NCBI GenBank assembly: GCA_019155205.2
Contig: JAHNZQ020000016.1
Span: 2,217,050 to 2,279,741 of the forward strand
Length of the DNA stretch: 62,692 bases
Direction of reading: 5' to 3'
From: Gracilaria vermiculophylla
Lineage: Eukaryota; Rhodophyta; Florideophyceae; Gracilariales; Gracilariaceae
Every line of letters begins with the position of its first letter. Position 1 is the first letter of the stretch. Shown piece by piece: positions 19,851 through 29,099 of the stretch. The translations under genes and the position numbers were made by a program. The notes under the pieces were generated by a model. That model searched no databases and was not told the origin of the DNA. It saw only the letters and a list, made by a program, of their open reading frames with translations.

Positions 19851-20966
19851 CTACTGCGTTGCTTTCATGAGCTTTCGCTTCTTTCGTTTACGTTGTGAGG
19901 CAGTCCCTAATGGTTTTGATGGGGTTTCATTCAATTGCCTGTCCCCTCGTTTTCGAGGTGATAAAGCTTGCGGGTTTTCTCCAGCATTTGTTGATGCTTG
20001 TGGTACAATATCTTTCTCCTCATCATCCGCCCTGTTCGGGCGTTCTTGTAGTCCGGATACCATACACGTCAGACGGAGTTGGCCGTCAGCAATAGCTGTT
20101 TCAATCCGTGGTTTGCCTTCCATCCGAACATCCCAGATTTTCAATCCACCACCAGAATCTGCCGAAATCAGCAAGCCATCGATAACACCCAAGCTTCTTA
20201 CGCGTTTATCATGTTTGAATGCAACCTTGCCGGTCGAAGCATCTCTCAAATCCCATATTCTTACATTTTTTTCCTCTCCACCAGTTGCCATGGTGTTGTT
20301 ATCGATGAAGTGGTTGCACAGCACAGGATACTCGTGATTCATTTCATTGGTTGACTTGCCTCCCACGTTGAACAGAGTCACTCGGTTACCGCATGTGAGT
20401 GAGTACGCTTCTCCTCCTGGAGACCATCTCACACAAGTAGGCACGGCGCCTTTTGTCTTACATGAAAAAGCAACTTTTCCTTTGGGCAAATTCCACATGC
20501 ACAAAGAGCGGTCCTTGGACACGCTAAGCGCAACACGAGCGGACTGATGCACGGCCATACCAATAACTGGAGCATTGTGAGCGCGAAGCTGTTTCAAACA
20601 TGTCCAGTCGGAGCAGCGCCACACGCATATGGAGGCATCGTCCGAACACGAGAAGAGCACGTTTCTTCGAGAGTCTTTAACGAATTGAAGCGAGTTTATT
20701 GTGCCGCGGTGGTGCTGTAGAGTGCCGACTTCAACCCCCTTGCCAAGATCGTAGATTCGAACGGTCTCGTCCACTCCGCCTGAGGCCAACAGAGAAGATT
20801 TGAGGGCCAAGGAACGGACAGCACTCACGTGCGGGCTGTAGGCGAATTTGAGAGCGAGCGTAAGTGCGCTCGTTTCGTCGGCCTCCAGAGAGAGGCCGGC
20901 CAGGGAACCATCATAACCTCCCAAGACGATACGTGATGGCGGTGGAGAGCAGAAAGAACGCACCAT
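19851..20966 (-). CDS. MAK11: MAK11/PAK1IP1, WD40 60S ribosome assembly factor
   Basis: A 371-residue WD40 protein of the Mak11/PAK1IP1 family, which acts in nucleolar pre-60S assembly (with Rlp24 in yeast). Repeats can be followed from residue 10: GGYDGSLAGLSL, LASGGVDETVRIYDLGKG, LFSCSDDASICVWR, then the family signature ALSVSKDRSLCMWNLPKGK and VRWSPGGEAYSL, then ATGGEEKNVRIWDLRDA and LISADSGGGLKIWDVR. The C-terminal 70 residues are charged and end with a nucleolar-type RKRKKRKLMKA. The length fits the family. No intron is seen. Its convergent neighbour is LTV1. Confidence 0.93.
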   Translation of the reverse strand: MVRSFCSPPPSRIVLGGYDGSLAGLSLEADETSALTLALKFAYSPHVSAVRSLALKSSLLASGGVDETVRIYDLGKGVEVGTLQHHRGTINSLQFVKDSRRNVLFSCSDDASICVWRCSDWTCLKQLRAHNAPVIGMAVHQSARVALSVSKDRSLCMWNLPKGKVAFSCKTKGAVPTCVRWSPGGEAYSLTCGNRVTLFNVGGKSTNEMNHEYPVLCNHFIDNNTMATGGEEKNVRIWDLRDASTGKVAFKHDKRVRSLGVIDGLLISADSGGGLKIWDVRMEGKPRIETAIADGQLRLTCMVSGLQERPNRADDEEKDIVPQASTNAGENPQALSPRKRGDRQLNETPSKPLGTASQRKRKKRKLMKATQ

Positions 20967-22440
20967 GGCTACCCGTCGCTCATTGCTTTAGTCATGAGAA
21001 TCGCGATCTTAATCTTTGACGGACGGGGACCGGGGGTGTTTCCGAAACGCCTACCGTAACATTCAGTTACTTTTCAGCTAAGAATGGTAGAGTTTATGGA
21101 AAACTATGTGAGAAGAAGTTTTTGAATTTGACCAGAATCACAGAATGCACAAGCCTGCGCCGTGCTACCTGAAAAAGCCATTCTGGAACTGCTTCGATGG
21201 GGACAGCCGTCTACAAACAAAACAAAACTTGCCCTCGTGGAGTACCCGGCTAATGGGCAAGTTTCGCAAGCCAAAAATTGACTATCTTAGCCATCCAATC
21301 GAATAGGGCGTCTGAGCCAGATGGAAAAGTGTAAGAAAAAAGAAGTGTGGTAACGAATTGACAGTATAAATATAAGACGTTCAAAACAAGATATAAATGA
21401 ATAGATTGTTCTAGGACATATGAAAGATGCTGAAAACACTTCAACCTCAAACTTTAGCCTCTTGTTATAGAGCTGCTTGATGACGGCGACTTTTTCAGAG
21501 CACCTATATATCGTGGGCCTCAAAAACCTTTAAATCCCAAATTCGACACCAAATATCCGTCTTCTAATATAAATAACGGCTCGTAGAATGACTGTATTTA
21601 TGACCATCAAATTTCATTTCAACTTAGAGCTAGCTTTTTACTTAAATGTTCCAAACGCGGCAAAGATTTCGGATTACACTTTGGGGCGGTAGTCGCTTAC
21701 ATTACTTCTTGCGCTGATATGCTACACACAAGATATAGCGCGATTGTTTCTCGGAACGCTTTTTGGAAGTGAAAAATGACTCTGCAGTTATTTAGTCCTC
21801 CAGTGTGCTCTGCTAGGATGCAGACTCGCTTTTTTGCATAGTCATGTACACATTCAAAACCTCCGCAGACTCCAGCATAATGCGGAAGACGAATAGTAAA
21901 TATTATTTGCACACCATACCGTATTAGTTCGTAAAAGACTTTGCTTTCTCTTTAACGATTGCCAATCGGCTGGTGGTCTAAAACGACCGACTTTGTATCA
22001 CGTATAGCCGTTAACATCTTCCAGTGCAGATCAGCTATATTTTATGGACAAATTCGCAGAATCACTTCACATTATAGTCGACGCAGAATGAAGATTTTAT
22101 CTGAAAAGCTCCAAACGGGCTGTTTTAGACGACAATTGTCCGCAGCCGAAGACCTTGAATGACCCTGACCCGAAACCTCAACGGCAATGTCGACCATACC
22201 GAAGAGACGACAGCAAATGCTTGAAACCTTTAGCGGCAAAAACGACCTTATAGGAGAAACGACAGTGAAATGAGAGCCAAAGACCAGGCCACCTATTAGA
22301 TATGAACGGCAAAAGGACGAAGCAAGTGATGAAATTTTGGGAATGAAGTGAATGAGGAGAAATTGTCTGGTCAAAGTTAAGTTAAAAATGACCAATCTCA
22401 GCCTCTTAATAAAACCTTCGTCTTTAATTTGAGGCCGTTA
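20967..22440. other. Intergenic, edge of the gene island
   Basis: About 1.5 kb of AT-leaning sequence upstream of MAK11. No frame has a recognisable domain. It is the transition from the gene island to the transposon region. Confidence 0.5.
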
Positions 22441-22527
22441 GAGCATCTCTATCAAAGACCCAAATACCCAAGTATTTGGCATCCAACCCAAAAAGGCGTC
22501 TCTATCAAGTCCCCAAAAGCTATAAAT

Positions 22528-22597
22528 TTTAGGTAGCGACCTAGACTCCATGCTATTCTCGGTGCAATTTAGCCGGCAGTTTAGGTCGCGACCTAAA
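22528..22597. repeat. Subterminal TAGGTCGCGACCTA palindromes
   Basis: TTTAGGTCGCGACCTAAA at 22580-22597 is a perfect 18-nt palindrome. TTTAGGTAGCGACCTAGA at 22528-22545 is a near copy 52 bases away. Their place just inside the Harbinger end suggests binding sites for the element's own Myb-like protein (inference). Confidence 0.7.
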
Positions 22598-22690
22598 ATG
22601 GAAGACCAACCACAGTCTGCCAGGTTTGCAAGTTTGCAGTAGACAAATATGGCGCCAAGTTCAAACCCAAACGGATATCTTCCCAAGTGA

Positions 22691-23744
22691 ATGCCTCTTG
22701 CGCCTTCTGCGCCTCCTCCATCCACCACCAATATGGATACCTCTCGAGACCCCAATTTTACCCCAGATGAAGACCTCACACTTGCGCGTTCATGTATTAC
22801 TGCATCTCAATCAGTGCCGGAACAAAAATGCGGACACATTCTGGAGAACTGTGGCAAACACTTTCTCAGCACAACCTGAAGCTTTCCGACTCCGCGCACA
22901 TGGCAGCCCAAGCTCCCGGTGGATAACAATTGCGAGAACAACGCAAAAATACCTGGCTGCTGAAAAACTGTACCGCTCTTCCATTCCTTCTGGTGAATCT
23001 GAAGAAGACACATTGAAAAATATCATGACGTTATACAGAACAAACAATAAATTCAAGTTTCGCGGTGATCTTCGTACTCCCGGTGCGATACGCTTTACGT
23101 CTGCTGCTCGTTTGCTTTCCTCATGCCCAAAGTTTTTTACAGCAATCCGCAGCACCTCCCAATTTGCAAACAGACACAAAGCCCATGGACCTCATCACAA
23201 TGAAAAGCATCGCAATGAAAACGATGACGAATCAAAGTATACATCTATTCCCATGTCCAATCTCGCGGCGACGCGTCCTACGGGGGCAAAGAAACGTAAA
23301 TTGGAAGAGAGTACTGAGAAACATCTTTCGAAGGTTGCACGATGCATGGACGCAATGACGGAAAGTATTCGTGGTTCTGCTGCAAGCAAGAAAAAGGCAG
23401 CATCTATCCTATTGCAGATTAAAATTTTGCACAGAATGTCCATCTCTCCACTAGAAATGAAAAAGAGATTGGAAGATCTCATGAACAAAGCAGCTATGCT
23501 TGGGGTATTTACGACATCGGATGAAGTGGATTGTAGTTCTCCCGCGCCAAATCAAGGTAGTATCAACGAGAGCGTTGGTAACATTTCACCCTACCAGCCC
23601 AACAGAAGCTCGACCAACCACGAAACTGAGCAGGAAGGATTTCCTGCTGACTCTCCTTGGCAATTGTGTGTCTCTTCTATAGTGAGTAATGTCGGTCAGG
23701 AGCAGGCAACGCGAAACCCGGAAATTCAAGGCTCTCCGTTATGA
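22691..23744 (+). pseudogene. Harbinger Myb/SANT-like DNA-binding protein, frameshifted
   Basis: Reading from 22691 (MPLAPSAPPP...) gives the first part of a SANT-like domain (NFTPDEDLTLARSCITASQ). A one-base shift in an A-run near 22825 then moves the homology into another frame (ADTFWRTVANTFSAQ...SSRWITIARTTQKYLAAEKL). That frame continues to 23744 with a basic linker (AKKRKLEES) and a helical tail (MKKRLEDLMNKAAMLG). This is the layout of the Myb-like partner protein that brings Harbinger transposase to the ends. The single shift in a homopolymer could be a true mutation or a sequencing error. Confidence 0.7.
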
Positions 23745-24328
23745 GTGGGGTCTGGGGCGGAGCCCCAGCCGCATATGATGCCGTAGACGCCAGAAGCTCT
23801 GGATGCACTAGAGCAACCGTCTCATAGTCCTGTGGGAACTTTTGGCCCATCGACAGGGCTTCAAGAGGTGTATCCGCGCTGTGACCAGAGATGGTTGATG
23901 AGAGCGTCAAAGAGCTGCTTGGGCTGATCTTCGTTGGTTCAGAGGTCGTATTGTTGCAATAAAGCGGAAAGCCCTACATTACTTGTGACGCTGATTGCTC
24001 CCGCTGTCTCGTCATCTGCGTCGTCATTTGCGTTGTTTTCCGACGGTTGTGCTCCCGCTACGAACTCTTCTATGACCGAAACCGGAACACCATTTTAGTT
24101 TGTTTCGCTTCTTAACCCCCCCTTCAAGTCCATGTCCACTATCATGTTATGTAGCATGACACAAACCTGACTAATTAGAATTATCTTCTCGTCACTCCAC
24201 TCGAAAAGTTCCTGTCTCAACACCTTGAAACGCCCCTGCAATGCGCCAAAGAACCTCTCCATATCTTTTCGTCTTCTTTCTTGTGCTTTTGTCATGTTCC
24301 TTTCGCAATCATTCGTCGGAGCATGATT

Positions 24329-24455
24329 GGTGTGGTACTGTCAGCCCTCCTGTCGAGGTAGTAAAGCACAACGTCCGTTAGGAGTTTTTAGTGACTCCAA
24401 AGGCGCGTATTCCTAAAGGTGGTCTCCGGTATCCGCTGTCGCGAGCCGGGGGAAT
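24329..24455 (-). mobile_element. LTR fragment (same family as 61150-61701), cut by the assembly gap
   Basis: On the minus strand this is the 3' end of the LTR at 61150-61701: it shares CCCCCGGCTCGCGACAGCGG and ends GACAGTACCACA. It sits inside the Harbinger transposase. The five bases before it are ATTGG, and the first bases after the gap are TTGG, consistent with a 5-bp target duplication. The rest of the LTR, or a full element, is missing in the gap. Confidence 0.75.
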
Positions 24456-24555
24456 NNNNNNNNNNNNNNNNNNNNNNNNNNNNNNNNNNNNNNNNNNNNN
24501 NNNNNNNNNNNNNNNNNNNNNNNNNNNNNNNNNNNNNNNNNNNNNNNNNNNNNNN
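24456..24555. other. Assembly gap (100 N)
   Basis: Exactly 100 N, a conventional placeholder of unknown true size. From its flanks it lies within an LTR insertion; a solo LTR would need roughly 425 bases here. Confidence 0.95.
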
Positions 24556-24803
24556 TTGGATAAATTCGAAGAGGATATGAAAGCCCCGGACGCGCTGGGA
24601 TACTATCCACCTCCTGCCCACCTCATGCAACGCTGTTCAACAAACCCTTCCAACGCTCAGGACGCAAACTGCCAACTCGAAGCCGGCGAAGGCGCCAAGT
24701 CGAGCGCATTGGATTCGATCAAGCACGAATGATGTGCCTCGCGGGTATATGGCACAAGTTCCAACTCCCGGGAAATTCAACAAATCCTTGTGGTCAACAC
24801 CTA

Positions 24804-25994
24804 CAGTCTGTTTCAAAATCATATCAAGTTTATGTGAAAGTAAACAAATTGTGTTTTCGGTACTGTACGACTACAAAATCAAGATTTAGAAAAAATTCAA
24901 GTCCAAGAACCGTTTCAAAATCATTAAAGTACATCTTTATCATCTCAGTATCTACGGTTTCCACCCTTTTGCTGAATAACGCAAATACAGCATTTGGGCA
25001 TCGAATTAATATAGCCTGTAATTGTCGAAATTGGAATATTGTCCCGGCCATTCTTAATACATACTTTCAAATCAAAAACTGTGCTGAACTACCTTCCATG
25101 GCCAGAAACCCTTCTTGCTAATAAAACCCGTACATTTTCAAAGGGGTTTAAGTCCTTGGGCGTGTCGGCTAATTCCTCACCATTACGTTTGCTTCTCCTG
25201 GTCATTCTGACACCCGTTTAGATTTTCGTACAGGTGTATTATCTTGTTGAAAATCAAGAAGCTTTTCTTGTGCACAATATCGATAAAGTTGCATAAAATT
25301 ATGAAACATTTCTTTGTAGCAATCAAAGTTAATATTGACATCAATAAATGCAATATCTTGTTTTCCATATTTGGACATACCAGTCTATACCATTATAGAA
25401 ACTCCTCCATAGTTTCTCGTCTAATATGCAGAGCGACCGTTCCTTAGATCATGTCAATACTATTTAAACATTCCGTATCACCCAATTTAGATTTTTTTCG
25501 TCAGAAAAAATGACAGTGTACCATTGATCATTTCAATACGCCACGTTTGCACAACACGGTATGGTTTTTTGTTTATGATGCGCTTATAGAACGAATATTT
25601 TCTTCTTTTTTCATACTGAAACAAATTTTTCTTATTGATTGCACGCCATATTGTTGCTTTAGATACATTGAGGATTGATTTGTTTGCAATTGTTTCGCGA
25701 GAAACCTAACCGTGGCACAATTCCTATTTTATACCGCGTTTATCTGCTAGACTGAAGAATTGTTGACGCCCTGTATATGTCTTTAGTCTTAAGTTGCTGG
25801 ATGTTTATAGAAAACGGAGAATTGTGCCCAGATTAAGTTTCTTGTGTCGACCAATTTTAGTAAGTGATTTTCAATTATTTTTCAGCTGTATGATTTCAAG
25901 CTGTTTGGAGAACTTAATAAGTGATCTTCGAGCCATATTGATTAAGTTTATTGATGTAGTGTTATGATTATTGAAGTAAAGCGACCTTTAGAGA
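24804..25994 (-). mobile_element. Tc1-like DNA transposon remnant
   Basis: A low-GC block with decayed Tc1-type transposase on the minus strand. In order it shows a helix-turn-helix-like SKATIWRAINKKNLF, the catalytic-region words SDEK and FQQDN (where D and D of DDE lie), and a C-terminal PKDLNPFENVRVLLARR, the DLNPxENVW block. Stops and shifts are frequent. The left end begins with CAGTCTGTTTCAAAA after a TA target (24802-24803), with a second GTTTCAAAATCAT inside. The right end is missing and the sequence stops where gypsy-1 begins. Confidence 0.75.
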
Positions 25995-26839
25995 TGTTCA
26001 TTTTCGCACTTTGCCGACTCACTGGATTGCAATTACGCCGTTTAGATGAAAACGGGCAAGGTCGCGGGCGAGATTCACGTCCGTTTGCACGGTGAACTCC
26101 GGAGGAGCCGACCCAGCGCGTGTCAAGCGACCTAGCACGCACACCGTCCGGCCTGCTGGCACGCGTGTGGCACCCGCGCGCGGCCCGCTGGCTTCAGTAT
26201 GGGTTCCGGATGGCCCCTGCTTTGCATTTTAATACTTGTGATATCTATTTATGTAGTTAATGGCCATTTCGGCTTTATCGCTACAACACTCAGCGCGACG
26301 GCGCTCCGGCCAACGCAACCAGTAAACTGCATCAAGCGGGATCTCCGGTCTGAGCTTTCCGCCCATGCGGGTAACTCACTCCAATGTGGGGAAGTACACC
26401 GTAGACTACGGACGTCAACCGCCCCGAACGCCAAGCACTATAGTCTGGACTATTCTTTCTTTCCTTCAGGTTCGCTCTCGTACGAAGTTAGCCCCACCGA
26501 ACCTCCGGCGTATCCCTCTTCGGGCCGCGTCCGTCACCCGCTCAACGCGTCTGGCCTGATACCCGCGCTGCCCAAGATATTAGCCGACCGCGCCGAGAGA
26601 GCCCAATATCTTACAGGGACATTTCCCCGAACCCACGGAAACTGCCCCAATCACAGGACATGCCGGATCCCTTTTTTTCCATTTGTCTTTCCTCCTGCAC
26701 CCGTTGCGACGGCTTGGCCCCGGAGTTACGCCCGTCTTGTGTGCCTCGTTTAAGGGAAGCTCTGCCTTTTAAATACCTCACGAGAGGAAGGTTCCAAACA
26801 TCTTTCGTAATACTTTTTCCTTTGGGGCATTGCGCTTCA
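25995..26839 (+). repeat. gypsy-1 5' LTR
   Basis: Starts TGTTCATTTTCGCACTTTGC and ends near GCGCTTCA. Aligns through its length with 41433-42290, for example CTCCTGCACCCGTTGCGACG with CTCCTGCACTTGTTGTGACG. Ends are placed by eye and may be a few bases off. Confidence 0.8.
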
Positions 26840-26842
26840 AAG

Positions 26843-26858
26843 TGATCTCCCAACTTAG
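26843..26858 (+). other. gypsy-1 primer-binding site
   Basis: TGATCTCCCAACTTAG begins three bases after the LTR end. It differs at two positions from TGGTCTCCCGACTTAG, which follows the LTR at 61150-61701. The latter starts with TGG, the complement of tRNA CCA. Both families therefore appear to use the same tRNA primer, whose identity I cannot assign. Confidence 0.65.
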
Positions 26859-26969
26859 AAACGGATATCCACTGGCAAATCTTTTTTCAGGTCCTTTTTC
26901 CTTTTCATTGGTTGTCCACTTTGGAATTCCCCCGTTGAGGTATTTTCACCGTCGTTATGGATACCTCTG

Positions 26970-28500
26970 ATGGGCCCGAAACCGGCTGGAGCCGAGCCGG
27001 TAACATCACGGAGCCGGTCCCACTTAGGGAGCAAGGAGCGCTATGTGGTGACTCCCGAGAAAACTAGTGCAAACCAGGTGGATCAGAGAACGCTGACGGC
27101 TGTGACGAATACCTTATCTCACGGAGCTGGGCCATCAACAGCCATTAAGGTGATATTCTCGTCGCCGCGTTCGGTGGACAAGGCCCACGTGGTTCGTTTG
27201 GAAGATCAGATCCGCATACTGCGGCTAACCCAGGCAGTCCTGGCTGAAGAACTGAAGTTCTGCCGAAGGTACTCGGAGACGCTGTTGACGAATGACGCCG
27301 AGTAGCTCCACGTGCTGCGGCCTGCTGTCAGTACGATGCTCGAAGGTTTTGACCAACCGGTGTCCTACATCGAGGGCATGGATGATCGAGTTAACCGAGT
27401 ACACGTCCGACTAGAGTCGTTCGATAAAGATGTACTTGCGTCTGCACTCGCGGCACAAACCACTGGCTCTCAGTGTGGCGACCGCCGTAAGGCTTGGGAT
27501 GGCAGCAAAAAGCGGTACAATCGAAAGAACGGCGATCAGCACAGGAACTCTTCCTCGAACTCGGATTCGAATTCTCAGGATTCTGAGCACTCACAGAGTG
27601 ACTCTGACTATGACCGCCCGCAGCGAAAATCCCGTTCCAAACGGTCGTTGGCCACCTATGGGGCAGTCTGATCCCGGTCGAAGGCTAGGAAACATCCCGA
27701 GCTTCATCCATTGAAGCCCACTAATTCCCTGTACAAAGAGCTGGTTTTATACCGTTATTATCGGTTAGAAGATTCCTTCTTAGGCAGGACACCCCGTGAC
27801 ACGTGTAAGGTGAAGGACTGCATCAAACGGATGCAACTCTCCATAAGGAACCAGAAATTCACTGGAAATGATCCAGTTTTGCTGCTATACTTTCTATATC
27901 TCTTTGTTGCGGAAGTCAATATACTCAATATTAGTGAGGCCCAGGCCTATCTGGCATTACCGTACTTCTTACGAGGAGTCGCTAAAAATCAATTCCTCTC
28001 AGTTGGATGTCTATCGCGGGCGTCTGAGGGAGTAGTGACCTGCTGGCCTTAGTCCATGCAGTACCTCTTGCGTTCCTATGCGACTAACTACGCCATTCAG
28101 TCGGCTATTCTTGAAGATACTTGCCAGCACACTGGAAAACTGGAGACCGACTACTTGGTACGCCTAAATAAGGCTCTGGACCACTGTGGAAATGTTTGTC
28201 CCGTAGGGGAACGATGAACGATGTTTATTGATGTCTTGGGTTCGGCGACTAACACGTTCCTTGCCCGTCACCTGGAAAATCACCTTAAGGTGGGATACCT
28301 AGAGTTGATCCATTTCGCTGGTGCAGAGGGAGACGCACGGAGTAAGAGAAAATACGGATACCAGCGGAAGAGGGAAAAGGCACTGATGATCGGTTCAGAT
28401 ACCTCCTGCCTTTCCTTGGGCGCCAGTGATACTCCCAAACCGGGTCATGCCAATATGCACGTTCTCCACGATGATGGTTGATTAGTCCCGACATTGGAAT
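26970..28500 (+). pseudogene. gypsy-1 gag, decayed
   Basis: Gag-like frames broken by stops: a helical N-terminal part (VVRLEDQIRILRLTQAVLAEE), a Ser/Asp-rich charged linker (NSQDSEHSQSDSDYDR), and a capsid-like part (YRYYRLEDSFLGRTPRDTCK, then the SAILEDTCQHTGKLETDYL region). The last part aligns with a minus-strand frame of gypsy-2 at 51561-51878 (for example TDYLVRLNKALDHC against SDYSIRLNEAFYSI). Confidence 0.65.
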
Positions 28501-29099
28501 TATCGTCTACAACGGAAGGCTTGTATGGTACAGCAATGGAAGCTCCACAGGAGGCAGAGGCCTTCTACATGGGTAATAGCAAGTCCACAGTCGCTTGTCT
28601 GCCGTATGCCAACGGGACGACGAGGGGCCAGTGCCCTAGTTGGGTTGATAACCGAAATCCCGGGAATTCAGCCAAAAATTGTGAGCGCCACTCCTCGTGG
28701 TCCTCCATCTGGAATTGTCTGCCACTTGTACTACACTCGAGGGCAGACCTCTCCGCAGTGTCTTCTTCCGTGAAAGGACATAGTGTAGGTGGTGGCCAAC
28801 TATGAAGCCCTGTTCCGGGAAGAGAAGACGACAACACGGATGACGTCGTGTCTCCGTGAAAAACCGGACACTCCCAACTCGTGGGCTCTCATCCCGCTCT
28901 AGCGGCAGTGGCTGACGATAGAGACGATGGGAACCTTCGCGGACCCCAATGGATTTCTTGGCTAGGCCACTCACGGTTTCGATAATTCGCAAAACGATGG
29001 GGCACTCATTGTGTAGGAATCGGTGGGAGAGCAGAAAGTGAAGCCCGTTCAGGGACAGTAACTGAGAGAGTCTCCCCGCTGGGAAAAGCATCCCCATAG
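28501..29099 (+). pseudogene. gypsy-1 gag-pol junction, decayed
   Basis: About 600 bases between recognisable gag and protease. Frames are short and broken on both strands, and no domain can be named. By position it belongs to the gag/pol junction of gypsy-1. Confidence 0.45.

Larger units (their letters stand above)
24095..24720 (-). pseudogene. Harbinger DDE transposase, C-terminal part, interrupted
   Basis: The best-preserved part is 24095-24328 on the minus strand: NDCERNMTKAQERRRKDMER, FFGALQGRFKVLRQ and ISQVCVMLHNMIVDMD. This is the conserved C-terminal block of plant-type PIF/Harbinger transposases (KAQExxRKDxERAFGxLQxRF...LHNMI). Upstream coding is cut at 24329 by an LTR. It resumes after the gap with YPSASGAFISSSNLS just before the junction, as expected for the YPxWxxFI segment. 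Stops are present, so it is inactive. Reading on both sides of the insertion joins in frame if one copy of CCAAT is counted. Confidence 0.65.
22441..24803. mobile_element. PIF/Harbinger DNA transposon, degraded, carrying an LTR insertion
   Basis: The left end starts GAGCATCTCTATCAAAGACC directly after TTA (22438-22440), a 3-bp target typical of Harbinger elements. The element encodes two convergent proteins, as Harbingers do: a Myb/SANT-like protein (+) and a DDE transposase (-). The transposase is interrupted at 24329 by an LTR that contains the assembly gap and resumes after 24556. The right end was not found; the Tc1-like element begins at 24804. Two palindromes (22528-22545 and 22580-22597) lie near the left end. 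Confidence 0.75.
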
